Assembly (NCBI GenBank): GCA_003539495.1 | Contig: DPPB01000021.1 | Location: 1-30,186, forward strand | DNA: 30,186 bases | DNA from: Oscillibacter sp. | GTDB taxonomy: Bacteria > Bacillota > Clostridia > Oscillospirales > Oscillospiraceae | Direction: 5' to 3' | Part shown: one piece after another, positions 1 to 7,530 of the stretch | How positions within the stretch are numbered: position 1 is the first letter of the stretch | Layout: every line of letters starts with the position of its first letter | Notes under the pieces: model-generated | What the model was told of the DNA's origin: nothing | Seen by the model: the letters and a program-made list of their open reading frames with translations, nothing else | Database searches by the model: none | Position numbers and translations under genes: made by a program

Positions 1-816
1 TACAGCTACGACGCCTGGGGCAAATGCACCGTCACCAACGCTACTGGTTACGCCGTGGGCGACAAGAATCCCTTCCGCTACCGGGGGTACTACTACGACA
101 CAGAAACCGGGCTGTACTATCTCAACAGCCGGTACTATAGCCCAGAGTTCGGGCGGTTCATCAGTGCGGACGGGCAGTTGTCTGGCGGTAACATTGCAGG
201 TGCAAATTTGTATGCATATTGCTATTGTAACCCCATAAACCTATTGGATTATAACGGCACAATGGCAGAGGCAGCATTGATTTTTACTGAGGGAATGGCT
301 GCGCTTACCGCTGCACTCGGCGTGACTATTGTTTGGGCCATAGGAATCGGGACACTCGTTATCGGAGCCGCAGAACTTTATTCTTATATCGTTCAGCCAG
401 CAAATGACTCAAGCGTTAGCGATAAAACCCTGTCAGATGTTCGCCCTCATATTCCCGACCGTTCAAAAGTCTACCAAGTAGCCTATGTAAATGAAAAAGG
501 TTCACTTATTAGGATTATGCCCTATTATAATTACTTTGAAGCGCTTGCTATGCTTGGCTGTCTTGGCGCATGCAATAATTTAAGGATAGCTAAAGAGTAT
601 GACCCGTCCTCCTACTGCAAAGCACACAAGGAAGTAAATGACCTTGGATATTCGACATGGGGCATTTATACGCATTATCAAATTCATGCAAAGGCATTGG
701 CGGTCTCTATCGGGGTAACAACGCCACCAGAAGTGCATGGTTCTGGTAAATATGGACATTACAACGATAAAGCGCATTCTCTCCACATTTGGTTTGGGGG
801 TATATTGAACTATTGA
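1..816 (+). CDS. RHS repeat-associated protein, 3' end, with C-terminal toxin domain (partial)
   Basis: The reading frame is open from base 1, so the gene starts outside the window and 271 residues are visible. Residues about 27-57 carry the RHS-associated core signature (YRGYYYDTETGLYYLNSRYY, then FGRFISAD), the conserved end of the RHS shell. After an N-P-I-N-LLDYNG junction comes a variable tail: a hydrophobic, possibly membrane-inserting stretch at about 98-127, then a soluble domain ending in a His-rich motif (GHYNDKAHSLHIWFGG). That H-x-H-I-W-[FY]-G ending recurs at the end of many Firmicute RHS toxins. In this family the shell encloses and autocleaves a toxin used against neighbouring cells. 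Composition drops from GC-rich to AT-rich at the core/tail boundary, as expected for an exchangeable toxin cassette. The toxin activity cannot be named from sequence. Confidence 0.85.
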   Translation, partial: YSYDAWGKCTVTNATGYAVGDKNPFRYRGYYYDTETGLYYLNSRYYSPEFGRFISADGQLSGGNIAGANLYAYCYCNPINLLDYNGTMAEAALIFTEGMAALTAALGVTIVWAIGIGTLVIGAAELYSYIVQPANDSSVSDKTLSDVRPHIPDRSKVYQVAYVNEKGSLIRIMPYYNYFEALAMLGCLGACNNLRIAKEYDPSSYCKAHKEVNDLGYSTWGIYTHYQIHAKALAVSIGVTTPPEVHGSGKYGHYNDKAHSLHIWFGGILNY

Positions 817-830
817 GGTGAATTTTATTT

Positions 831-1262
831 ATGGACTATCTGAATCTGCATGCGTGCTATTATGCATTTCTCGCTTTAAAACCGCATTTTTTCTACCCGG
901 AAAAATTTATAATCATAGACGAGGATGATTACCGCAATTTACCGGCAGAGGATCAGAAAACTTGTTTATCCCTGCCGCAAGTGCCTGTAAGCGGCATACA
1001 CAAGAAATTCTTCGACTTTATAAATAACAGCGTATTGCGCAAAAAATATCTTCGGCTGCTCCGATCTGCCAAAGATGAGGAAGCTGAATCCTGCAGTTTT
1101 TGGGCTTTGCTGAACAGCGAGCACTTGACGGAGGAATACCGCCGTTTTGAAGAAAAATACTTGATTGCTTTTGCAAAGGAATGGTGTCAAGAATGCGGTA
1201 TTTCCTGCACGGATAAACCGATAGATTTTTGGCACCGGAGACGCGAAAAACGCCAAGGCTAA
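831..1262 (+). CDS. Probable immunity protein for the adjacent RHS toxin
   Basis: A 143-residue soluble protein beginning 14 bases after the RHS toxin stop, with a GAGGTG ribosome site about 10 bases before ATG 831. It is rich in aromatic and charged residues, has no signal peptide or membrane segment, and ends in a basic tail (RRREKRQG). I do not recognise its family. The immunity call rests on position: in polymorphic toxin loci the gene directly after the toxin tail normally encodes the cognate inhibitor. It shares the AT-rich composition of the toxin tail. It could instead be an unrelated small accessory protein. Confidence 0.55.
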   Translation: MDYLNLHACYYAFLALKPHFFYPEKFIIIDEDDYRNLPAEDQKTCLSLPQVPVSGIHKKFFDFINNSVLRKKYLRLLRSAKDEEAESCSFWALLNSEHLTEEYRRFEEKYLIAFAKEWCQECGISCTDKPIDFWHRRREKRQG

Positions 1263-1355
1263 AAGTATTTTGCTCTTGTGCTAAAACCGGCAATCGAATC
1301 GATTTTAAAGATAAGAGGGCTTCTATAAGTAACTACAGAGTAGGGAGCATGCATT

Positions 1356-1499
1356 ATGAGAAAATCAAGACGCAGATACTCAAAGCAGCCTGGGTATATC
1401 AGAAAACCAAGGCGTACATATTCAAAAAAAACAGGCTACATATGGGTAAGCATTGCACTGATCGATAAAATCCTATTTTGGCCCATGGTTTTTGATTAA
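1356..1499 (+). CDS. Tiny basic protein with internal repeat (47 aa), hypothetical
   Basis: ATG 1356 is preceded by AGGGAG (about 1342-1347) at good spacing, and the frame runs 47 codons to TAA at 1497. The peptide is strongly basic at its N-terminus and contains a visible near-tandem repeat: RRRYSKQPGYIRKP is followed at once by RRTYSKKTGYIW. The C-terminal third is hydrophobic. No function is recognised. It may be a real small gene in the immunity cluster or a remnant of a larger module. The ribosome site and the repeat structure are the only support. Confidence 0.35.
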   Translation: MRKSRRRYSKQPGYIRKPRRTYSKKTGYIWVSIALIDKILFWPMVFD

Positions 1500-1536
1500 A
1501 CAAGGACGGCAGCTTATTAAAACGAGAGGAGAATAT

Positions 1537-2076
1537 ATGGCACTTAAACAGCGTGATTCCGGAGAAAAGTATGTCGTCCGCTATTCGGATGGACGCAGGC
1601 TATGCCATATATTCATCCTAACACCCATTTTTGCGGCAATGGCGGCTTTTTGGATATACGGTTTTACCCAAGTTGATGACGGAAAATCAATGTTTTTTTT
1701 CGCGGCAACAGCAGTTCTTACCCTAACATCAACATCGGTAGTTGTGTATACCGGTTTTCGTGCATACATGGCGAAGGCAAGAATCGATGAAAATGGAATA
1801 GAGTGTACATCTGCCGGCAAGCGCCTAAAGGGACTATCTTGGGGGGAGCTGAAAGACATTGTCCGTGTAGAATATAGACACTTTGGGGCTGGCAGTTCAC
1901 CTTCATTCTATCTGTTGTTCTCCGGGCACGAGCTTAGTGCGGAAGAAAAGGACAAATCTATACAGCTCGCAGGTCTCAAAAATGACATAATCGTCGTCAA
2001 ATACAGCAAGGAACTTGTAGAGCAAATAAACCAAGTCCATGAATTTACATTCAAAGACGAGGTCAAAAGGTGTTAA
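1537..2076 (+). CDS. Two-helix membrane protein of toxin/immunity locus, hypothetical
   Basis: A 179-residue protein. I chose ATG 1537 (protein start MALKQRDSG) rather than the upstream in-frame start at 1492, because GAGGAG lies 7-10 bases before it. Residues about 22-45 and 50-72 form two hydrophobic segments separated by a short loop with QVDDGKS. The remaining ~105 residues are soluble and start with ARIDENGIECTSAGKRL, which resembles the beta-rich start of bacterial PH-like domains found after paired TM helices. This topology (two TM helices plus a cytoplasmic PH-like domain) is frequent in small immunity-associated membrane proteins, but the resemblance is by eye. It is AT-rich like its neighbours. 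Confidence 0.55.
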   Translation: MALKQRDSGEKYVVRYSDGRRLCHIFILTPIFAAMAAFWIYGFTQVDDGKSMFFFAATAVLTLTSTSVVVYTGFRAYMAKARIDENGIECTSAGKRLKGLSWGELKDIVRVEYRHFGAGSSPSFYLLFSGHELSAEEKDKSIQLAGLKNDIIVVKYSKELVEQINQVHEFTFKDEVKRC

Positions 2077-2228
2077 AATACAATGTGTTTTCGTCACAAA
2101 GGGCGTTGTCGCCAATCAAGGAGATCATAACACTTCCTAAACCATGGTTCCGGATAACAAATATGGTCGGCGCAGGAATTGACACCGTCCGAACTACAGC
2201 AAATAACATTATCCCACTTTTCAATTAG
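2070..2228 (+). CDS. Small overlapping ORF (52 aa, GTG start), hypothetical
   Basis: A GTG at 2070 overlaps the end of the preceding gene by 7 bases. GAGG about 7 bases upstream could serve as ribosome site, suggesting translational coupling. The 52-codon frame ends with TAG at 2226. The peptide has no obvious domain. It includes PKPWFRITNMVGAGIDTVRT and may be the decayed tail of an exchanged toxin or immunity module. The call is weak because the ORF is short and has no clear homologue. Confidence 0.25.
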   Translation: MLKYNVFSSQRALSPIKEIITLPKPWFRITNMVGAGIDTVRTTANNIIPLFN

Positions 2229-2252
2229 CTCAATCAAGGAGGCATACAAAAT

Positions 2253-2558
2253 ATGAAAAGGCAAAGGAAAGATATTTCGAAAAACACAAAATATATCCTG
2301 GTTTGCATTGCATTACTTATTGGTGAAATTGGCAGCATTGTTACAAAATCAGCCAGTGTAATTGAATTAGTGAGTCTTGACTTGTTTGTATTCGCCCCAA
2401 TTATAATTAGGAGATTTAAATATGATACAGACCTGGGCGCTATGCTAATAGCGGGATTCATACGTACCGCTATTTGGGCTGTCGCTTTTATTGGCGGGGC
2501 ATGCCTAGTTGAAACTGACTCTCTGATTTATAAAATTTTGCTTTGGCCTGCAGTCTAA
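2253..2558 (+). CDS. Small membrane protein (101 aa), hypothetical
   Basis: ATG 2253 has a strong AAGGAGG site (about 2236-2242). The protein has a basic N-terminus (MKRQRKDISKNTK) followed by three or four hydrophobic segments: roughly residues 15-32, 37-53, 62-85 and a short end. It is a small integral membrane protein of unknown function with the N-terminus probably cytoplasmic. It lies between the first toxin/immunity pair and the orphan toxin tail, so an immunity role against a membrane-acting toxin is possible but not shown. Confidence 0.5.
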   Translation: MKRQRKDISKNTKYILVCIALLIGEIGSIVTKSASVIELVSLDLFVFAPIIIRRFKYDTDLGAMLIAGFIRTAIWAVAFIGGACLVETDSLIYKILLWPAV

Positions 2559-2604
2559 CGGTTATGAATGACGGAGAAGCTGTCAACGGGAAAATTGTAG
2601 AGTT

Positions 2605-2910
2605 ATGGCGGGTGGTTCACAAGCACTTAGTAGCGGTTTCAATGTAGCAGCTAAAGCAGGCGTTCCAACTGGGAGAAATGGAGGATTAACTATCGGAAAG
2701 GACGTTCGTGTTTTATCGCCAAATCATCCAAAAGCATTTGAAACGGGCGGAACGATGCTGAAGATTGGAAGTAAATATAAAAATATTCGGTTTGATCTAG
2801 GCAGCAAAACTCTGTTTCATATGAATATCCAATTGTCAAAAGCAGCAAATCATCATCTTCCAATCGGTATATTTGGAGCTAGAATACTGGGAGGCTTTAC
2901 ACATGATTAA
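2605..2910 (+). CDS. Orphan polymorphic-toxin C-terminal fragment
   Basis: A 101-residue open frame without a good ribosome site; ATG 2605 may be fortuitous, and the frame is closed by a stop at 2569. The sequence begins with a small-residue linker (GGSQALSSGFNVAAKAGVPTG), continues through KDVRVLSPNHPKAFETGG, and ends with an H-rich segment (NHHLPIGIFG). This layout resembles the detached toxin tails found downstream of RHS and other polymorphic toxins. An overlapping downstream gene begins 8 bases before its stop, as in toxin-immunity pairs. It is probably a silent cassette that becomes functional only after recombination with an RHS core. The biochemical activity is unknown. Confidence 0.5.
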   Translation: MAGGSQALSSGFNVAAKAGVPTGRNGGLTIGKDVRVLSPNHPKAFETGGTMLKIGSKYKNIRFDLGSKTLFHMNIQLSKAANHHLPIGIFGARILGGFTHD

Positions 2911-3397
2911 GTTTTCAAAGATGTTTTTTACGAATCCAGCAAAAATATGGATTTCAAATATTAAGTGTAGCTTCAATAATGTAGTAAAAATTATCAAAGT
3001 ATTTAATTGCGAATGGATGACTATGACAATTGATTCTATAGCAGAAGGGAGCGCACTGTTAACATTTGTTAAGGAACATAATCTGGAATATGCCGAAAGG
3101 CATCTTTCAAACTGCAATATAGAGCTATCTGTGTTGCTACCACATACATTGCTTAAAGAATTTTTAGAAAAGGCGTTTAACGAGGAGCCGGAAAATATAT
3201 TTATATATAATTCATTTCATATGAATTGTAATATGGCATGCACACGGCATTCGTTGGAAGAGCTAACAGCTACAGGAGCTACAGATGCATGTATATCAAT
3301 TGCTTTAGATGAAGATGCTATTTTGATTTGTATGAACAAATCGCGGTATTCATCTAAAGATGTGTTTCAGGCAATCAAGTCTTTGCATTTTGAATAA
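2903..3397 (+). CDS. Probable immunity protein for the orphan toxin tail
   Basis: A 164-residue soluble protein starting at ATG 2903, preceded by GGGAGG at about 2888-2893 and overlapping the orphan toxin stop by 8 bases. An earlier in-frame start at 2873 lacks a ribosome site. The start MIKFSKMFFTNPAKIWISN is followed by a mixed alpha/beta-looking protein with several Cys residues (SNCNIE, NMACTRH, DACIS). No family is recognised. The coupling to the orphan toxin fragment and the AT-rich composition are the basis for the immunity assignment. Confidence 0.5.
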   Translation: MIKFSKMFFTNPAKIWISNIKCSFNNVVKIIKVFNCEWMTMTIDSIAEGSALLTFVKEHNLEYAERHLSNCNIELSVLLPHTLLKEFLEKAFNEEPENIFIYNSFHMNCNMACTRHSLEELTATGATDACISIALDEDAILICMNKSRYSSKDVFQAIKSLHFE

Positions 3398-3408
3398 TAT
3401 ATTGCAAA

Positions 3409-4152
3409 TTGATTGCCAGGGACAAAGCAGTAAAAACAACCCACTACACGGAGTACACCAGCGACGGCAACTACGTCGCCCACTCGGTGGACGACCGGGG
3501 CTATGCGACCAAGTATTCGTATGATCCCACAACCGGTACCCTGGGCTCGGTGGAGACGCCCAACGGCGGCGTGACCAAATACACCTACAACGCCAATAAC
3601 GACCGGCTGGAGAAGGTGACCTCTCACGGCAGCGCCACGACCACCGTGCGCTACGCCTATAGCAGCCGGGGCGACCTCTCGGGGATCACAACTCCCTCCA
3701 CCGCGTATACCTTCACCTACGACGCCTTCGGCAACCCCCTGAAGACCACCGCCGGGGGCCGGACCCTGGTCACTAATACCTACCAGGACAATAACGGCAA
3801 TCTGGCCTCCGCGCAGTACGGCAACGGCCTCACGGTGAACTACGGCTACGACTCCATGGACCGGCTGTCCAGCAAGTCGTATGGCAGCGTCAAGAAGGGC
3901 GAGTGGGTCTACAACGCCGCCGGGCAGCTGGGGCGTCACTGGGACTTTTCCAACGGCCGGGGCTACATCTACTCCTACGACGCCCTGGGCCGTCCCACCC
4001 GGGTGGATTGCACGGACGGCAACTGGCTGCAGTATGGGTACAACACCGTGGACCAGTCCACGTTTTTGCGCTACCATTTTGGCGGCGTCACCCGCACCAC
4101 GTCCTATACCTTATCAGCAGATTGCTTATCTTCCCTTATCAAGTCCGGGTGA
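3409..4152 (+). pseudogene. Displaced RHS/YD-repeat core fragment, truncated at both ends
   Basis: The frame encodes about 230 residues of YD-repeat protein, for example KYSYDPTTGTLGSVETP, YDAFGNPLKTTAGG, YGYDSMDRLSSKSYG and YSYDALGRPTRVD. RHS similarity starts only at about 3430. There is no ribosome site and the first codon is a fortuitous TTG just after the preceding gene. The repeat breaks off at about 4110 (TTSYT), after which the frame reads unrelated residues to a stop. This piece would belong upstream of the RHS core end seen at the window start, so it is out of order. It is GC-rich, with sharp composition steps at both ends. It is most simply a relic of RHS rearrangement and possibly a homology donor for tail switching. 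Confidence 0.8.
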
Positions 4153-4179
4153 CCCATTTGGAGTGATGGGCACGAAAAG

Positions 4180-4206
4180 CGGCTGGCAGCCAAAGACTGC
4201 CAGCCG
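4180..4206 (-). terminator. Stem-loop at the convergent end of the catabolic operon
   Basis: A perfect 10-bp stem (CGGCTGGCAG / CTGCCAGCCG) with a 7-base loop. On the - strand it is followed by CTTTTCG, a short U tract, so it could end the operon whose last gene stops at 4286. On the + strand it is followed by TAAAAAT. A second hairpin (GGAGAG-CTG-CTCTCC) lies nearer the stop, at about 4258-4272. Confidence 0.5.
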
Positions 4207-4285
4207 TAAAAATATACATTTTTCGCAATCCATTTAGGCGGGCGCCGCCTACAGGCCGGAGAGCTGCTCTCCAGCCTACCTATGC

Positions 4286-4729
4286 TTAGTCAGCGTAGCC
4301 CTTCTGGTCCTCCAGAGGGTTGATGCCGGTGTAAGGAACGGCGTTACCATCGCTGGCCGCGCCCTTACCGGTCCGGGTAATGGTGCAACCGGTATATTCC
4401 ACAATGCCGCCGATAGGAACAAAAGGCTTTTTAACCGTGATGGTCACCTTCTCCACCGCATCGCTGGCCTCAAAGATCTCATCGGAGATGCGCTGCGCAA
4501 TGCGCTGCACCATTTTATGCTGTTCGGTGGTGACCACCTTCTTGGCGCAGTTATACAGCGTCAGGTAGCTCACGCCTGTGGAGTAATCATCATTCTGGCA
4601 CTTGCCGGTCTCGTCAGATTCGGCGGTAATATCCACCACAAACTTGGCGCCGAATTTATTTTCCTCCGGGAAGAAGCCATGGGTGCCCCAGAACTGCATC
4701 CCCTTGGCGATTGTTATGCAATTAGCCAT
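4286..4729 (-). CDS. folB: FolB-family T-fold protein (dihydroneopterin-aldolase-like)
   Basis: 147 residues, start ATG 4729 with AGAGAGGA upstream. The typical FolB opening is present (GMQFWGTHGFFPEENKFG), and the family usually has about 120 residues. Compared with remembered Staphylococcus and E. coli FolB, the catalytic Glu (E23), Tyr (Y55) and a Lys before Pro (K101) are retained. The Glu that anchors the pterin guanidinium (LLE or LVE in FolB) is Gln here: MVQRIAQRI, Q75. T-fold enzymes that bind oxo-heterocycles such as urate use Gln, so the ligand may be a 2-oxo pteridine or purine rather than pterin. An extra ~25-residue tail follows the fold. As last gene of a degradative operon, 26 bases after the ssnA-like gene, a catabolic role is more likely than folate synthesis. 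Confidence 0.75.
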   Translation of the reverse strand: MANCITIAKGMQFWGTHGFFPEENKFGAKFVVDITAESDETGKCQNDDYSTGVSYLTLYNCAKKVVTTEQHKMVQRIAQRISDEIFEASDAVEKVTITVKKPFVPIGGIVEYTGCTITRTGKGAASDGNAVPYTGINPLEDQKGYAD

Positions 4730-4755
4730 TGTTAAAGTCCTCTCTTTTCTTTGTA

Positions 4756-6084
4756 TCAATCCTGATAGGGCTGGCCCTTCCAGAACTCGCGAACACACTC
4801 GGAGAAGTCCTTGCGGATGCGCTCATCATCCAGATTTACGGAGTGACCGTCCTGGCAGATGAGGTTGCCGTTGACATAAACCTTCTTGATGTCCTTGGGA
4901 TCCTTTCTCCAAAACACCTCGGCCACCACATTCTTTTCCGTCAGCTGGATAGCGGCGTTGCCGGTGAGGATCTGGAAATCGGCGCTGTAGCCTTCCTTCA
5001 GGCAGCCTACATCGGTGTAGCCCAGGCCGAAGGCGCCGCCCTCGGTGGCAATCTGGAAGCCCTGCAGGGGGGTAAGGGCGTGCTTGCTGTAATTCTTGCC
5101 CATCTGCATCAGAACCAGATAGCGCATGTTCTCGTAGAAGTTGCCCTCGCCGTTGTCGGTACCCAGGCCAACCTTGATTCCGTTCTTCAGCATGTCGGCC
5201 ACAGGTGCGATACCGGCGTTGCACAGGGCGTTGGAACGGGGCTGAGTGGAGATGCCCACGCCCATCTGGCCCATGATGTTCAGCTCCACAGGCTCCATGC
5301 AGCTGCACTGGTTGGCCCATGCCTTGCCGCCTTCCCAGAAGCCGATCTTCTTATACAGCTCAGCAGTGGTCATTCCGTACTTATCTACGCAGCACTTGTC
5401 CTCATCGGGGCCTTCATTCATGTGGATCTGGATGTATTCATCCATGTCACGCGCCATGCCGGCAGCCTTCATCAGGAACGGAGTGGAGCAGGAGAATGTG
5501 GTGTGAGTGCAAATCGTGCCGCGGATATCGCTGTTGCCGGTCTCGCGCATCTTCAGGATGAAGTTCTTGTTCTCCTCCAGGTTCTCATAGCCGTTCTCAG
5601 TGCTGATGCGCTCATTGGACTCCAGAGACAGAACGGCCTTCATGCCGGCCTTGCGGATAACGGCCTCCTCGGTCAGCAGACGCTTGCCTCTCTCAGCAAA
5701 GGGGGCCTCCAAAATATCGTTGCACAGCGTCACACCGCTGGTCATGGATTCCAGCGCAGAATACTCCGTGGAAATACGGATGGTCTCCAGGGTCTGGCGG
5801 TTTTCCACCACGGGCCACCAGAAATCCTCCAGCAGGGGCTTGAGGCTCAGGTTAGGCTCCGTAGCACCGTGGGCCAGGGTCTCATAAAAGTGCGTATGGG
5901 TGTTGGTGAAGGTGGGGCAAACAATGCTATCCCGTGCATCGATCACGCCCTCCTTACCCAGCAGCTTCTCATTGGGAACGATCTCCACGATCTTTCCGTT
6001 TTCAACCACAAAGCCGTAATCCTTCTTTGCCTCAGTTGCGGACATAATCAGCCAGCCCGCCATAATCCCAGTCATTTTTTCCAT
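4756..6084 (-). CDS. ssnA: SsnA-like amidohydrolase
   Basis: 442 residues, start ATG 6084 with GAAAGGA upstream. Amidohydrolase-superfamily TIM barrel of the ATZ/TRZ/SsnA type: HxH at residues 63-65 (NTHTHFYET), a DFWWPV segment like the LWW of SsnA, His 221 (QIHMNEG) and Asp 310 (GLGTDNGEG). The strand-6 His that normally completes the metal/catalytic site (AHG or AHC) is replaced: the aligned segment reads WANQCSCM with Gln 259. The usual CPTSN-type motif is STQPRSN, matching the ARSN of SsnA. SsnA is linked to anaerobic purine/urate catabolism in enterobacteria and Clostridia. The substrate here is unknown, and the His loss could mean altered metal use or chemistry. It sits between the dihydropyrimidinase and FolB-like genes. 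Confidence 0.75.
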   Translation of the reverse strand: MEKMTGIMAGWLIMSATEAKKDYGFVVENGKIVEIVPNEKLLGKEGVIDARDSIVCPTFTNTHTHFYETLAHGATEPNLSLKPLLEDFWWPVVENRQTLETIRISTEYSALESMTSGVTLCNDILEAPFAERGKRLLTEEAVIRKAGMKAVLSLESNERISTENGYENLEENKNFILKMRETGNSDIRGTICTHTTFSCSTPFLMKAAGMARDMDEYIQIHMNEGPDEDKCCVDKYGMTTAELYKKIGFWEGGKAWANQCSCMEPVELNIMGQMGVGISTQPRSNALCNAGIAPVADMLKNGIKVGLGTDNGEGNFYENMRYLVLMQMGKNYSKHALTPLQGFQIATEGGAFGLGYTDVGCLKEGYSADFQILTGNAAIQLTEKNVVAEVFWRKDPKDIKKVYVNGNLICQDGHSVNLDDERIRKDFSECVREFWKGQPYQD

Positions 6085-6141
6085 CGTTTAAAGATCCTTT
6101 CTTGTAAATTCTTAACACAGTTGCGTTTGTGTATACGTGGT

Positions 6142-7488
6142 TCACTTGGTGTAAAGGAACTTGCCGCTGCCCTTTTCCGCCGTAATAACGCCATCCTTCA
6201 TTACGACCTGACCGCCCTTGATGGTCAGGGTGCATTTACCGCGCAGGGGGACCCCGTCAAAAATGGAGTAGTCGGTCGCTCCTGCCACAGCCTTCATGCT
6301 GTATGTCCAGGATGGCTCCGGATCAAAGAAGGCCAGGTCCGCATCACTTCCGACAGCAATCACGCCCTTTTGCGGATACAATCCATAGAACTTGGCTGCG
6401 TTGGTGGCTGTCATGCGGGCGAACGCCGGCATGGGCAAGCCGCCCTTAATCACGGCCTCAGAGAAGCAATACTGCATTCTTGTCTGTACCCCATCCACAC
6501 CGCAGGGAACTGTTTCGTAGTTAGTGCCCAGCTTGTAGTTTTTGGAATAAGGGCAGTGATCGGTGGAGAGAATGGATATCTCCTCTTGAATCATTGCCGC
6601 AAGCAATGCGTCCGCATCCTGCTGAGAGCGCAGGGGGGGATTCATGGTGTACAGCGCACCCATGGGCCCCTCCATATTTTTCCGGGTAAAGTGCATATAG
6701 TGGGGGCAGGATTCCAGATAGAAGCTGTGGTTGCCCGCAGCACGCTCCCGCTCTAAAATAGCAACGGTCTCCTTGCTGCTGGTGTGCGCAATGCACAATC
6801 TGGTCCCTGTCAGCTTGGCAATAGCCAGCACGTTCTCCACGGCCAGCTGCTCGGCAATATTCGGCCGGGTAAGAGACAGAGCGGTCATATCAGAGCTTTC
6901 CGGCGGGAAGCGCTCCTTCATGCAATCGATGATGCTTTTCTCCTCCGCATGCACCAGCAGCGACCCCTTGTCGTGAATGGTCTCCATAATCGTGAGGAAA
7001 TCACCCGGCAGCAAGGATGTATAGGGATAGTAGGTGTACGCCTTGAAGTTTGTAATGCCCTCTTCCATAATCTGGGGAAGCAGGGGAAGCTCGTGCCGAT
7101 ACCCTTCCGTAAAGGTGAAATGCAGGGCATAGTCCACCGCCGCGTCCTTTCCGGCGTCCTTCCGCCGGGCAATGCACGCCAAGGGATTCTCTCCCTCCGC
7201 CGGCTCACAGAAATCCACCACCGTGGTGGTGCCTCCTGCCAGAGCAGCCTTGGAGCCGGTATAGAAATCATCCGCAATGGGAATATCGCCGAAGCCGCCA
7301 AAATGGACATGGCCGTCTATGCCGCCGGGTACAACATACTGACCCGCTGCATCGATCACCTGGCAGCTGGGATCCAGCGGGCTTTCCGGAGACAAGATTG
7401 CCTGGATCTTGCCGTTTTCCAAAAGCAATGTCGCTTGGATGACCGAGGTCTCCGTCACGACCTTGCCGTTGATGATCGCGGTTTTCAA
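6142..7488 (-). CDS. hydA: Dihydropyrimidinase / hydantoinase family cyclic amidohydrolase
   Basis: 448 residues, close to the usual D-hydantoinase length. All metal ligands of the family are visible: H60 and H62 (GIDGHVHFGG), carbamylated Lys K149 (ITNFKAYTYY), H180 (LLVHAEE), H235 (CIAHTSS) and D310 (ILSTDHCPY). The start is TTG at 7488, with an ideal AAGGAGG 8 bases before it. The enzyme hydrolyses a reduced cyclic diamide or ureide (dihydropyrimidine, hydantoin or similar ring) to the N-carbamoyl product in the cytoplasm. It lies in the gntR operon directly after the PreA-like gene, the usual reductase-then-hydrolase order for reductive ring catabolism. HydA homologues also occur in anaerobic urate clusters. 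Which ring is opened cannot be told from sequence. Confidence 0.87.
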   Translation of the reverse strand: MKTAIINGKVVTETSVIQATLLLENGKIQAILSPESPLDPSCQVIDAAGQYVVPGGIDGHVHFGGFGDIPIADDFYTGSKAALAGGTTTVVDFCEPAEGENPLACIARRKDAGKDAAVDYALHFTFTEGYRHELPLLPQIMEEGITNFKAYTYYPYTSLLPGDFLTIMETIHDKGSLLVHAEEKSIIDCMKERFPPESSDMTALSLTRPNIAEQLAVENVLAIAKLTGTRLCIAHTSSKETVAILERERAAGNHSFYLESCPHYMHFTRKNMEGPMGALYTMNPPLRSQQDADALLAAMIQEEISILSTDHCPYSKNYKLGTNYETVPCGVDGVQTRMQYCFSEAVIKGGLPMPAFARMTATNAAKFYGLYPQKGVIAVGSDADLAFFDPEPSWTYSMKAVAGATDYSIFDGVPLRGKCTLTIKGGQVVMKDGVITAEKGSGKFLYTK

Positions 7489-7530
7489 GCAGCAGCCCTC
7501 CTTGATCTGTTTTGAAAGTGATTGTGTCTT

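Noticed and set aside
3367..4077. 236-residue - strand frame opposite the RHS fragment
   Set aside because: Composition rich in V/G/A with no domain. The + strand has unmistakable YD repeats.
4729..6756. 675-residue open frame on the + strand
   Set aside because: It lies opposite the SsnA-like and dihydropyrimidinase genes, has low-complexity His/Leu/Gly-rich content typical of antisense shadows, and has no ribosome site. The - strand genes have full catalytic motifs.
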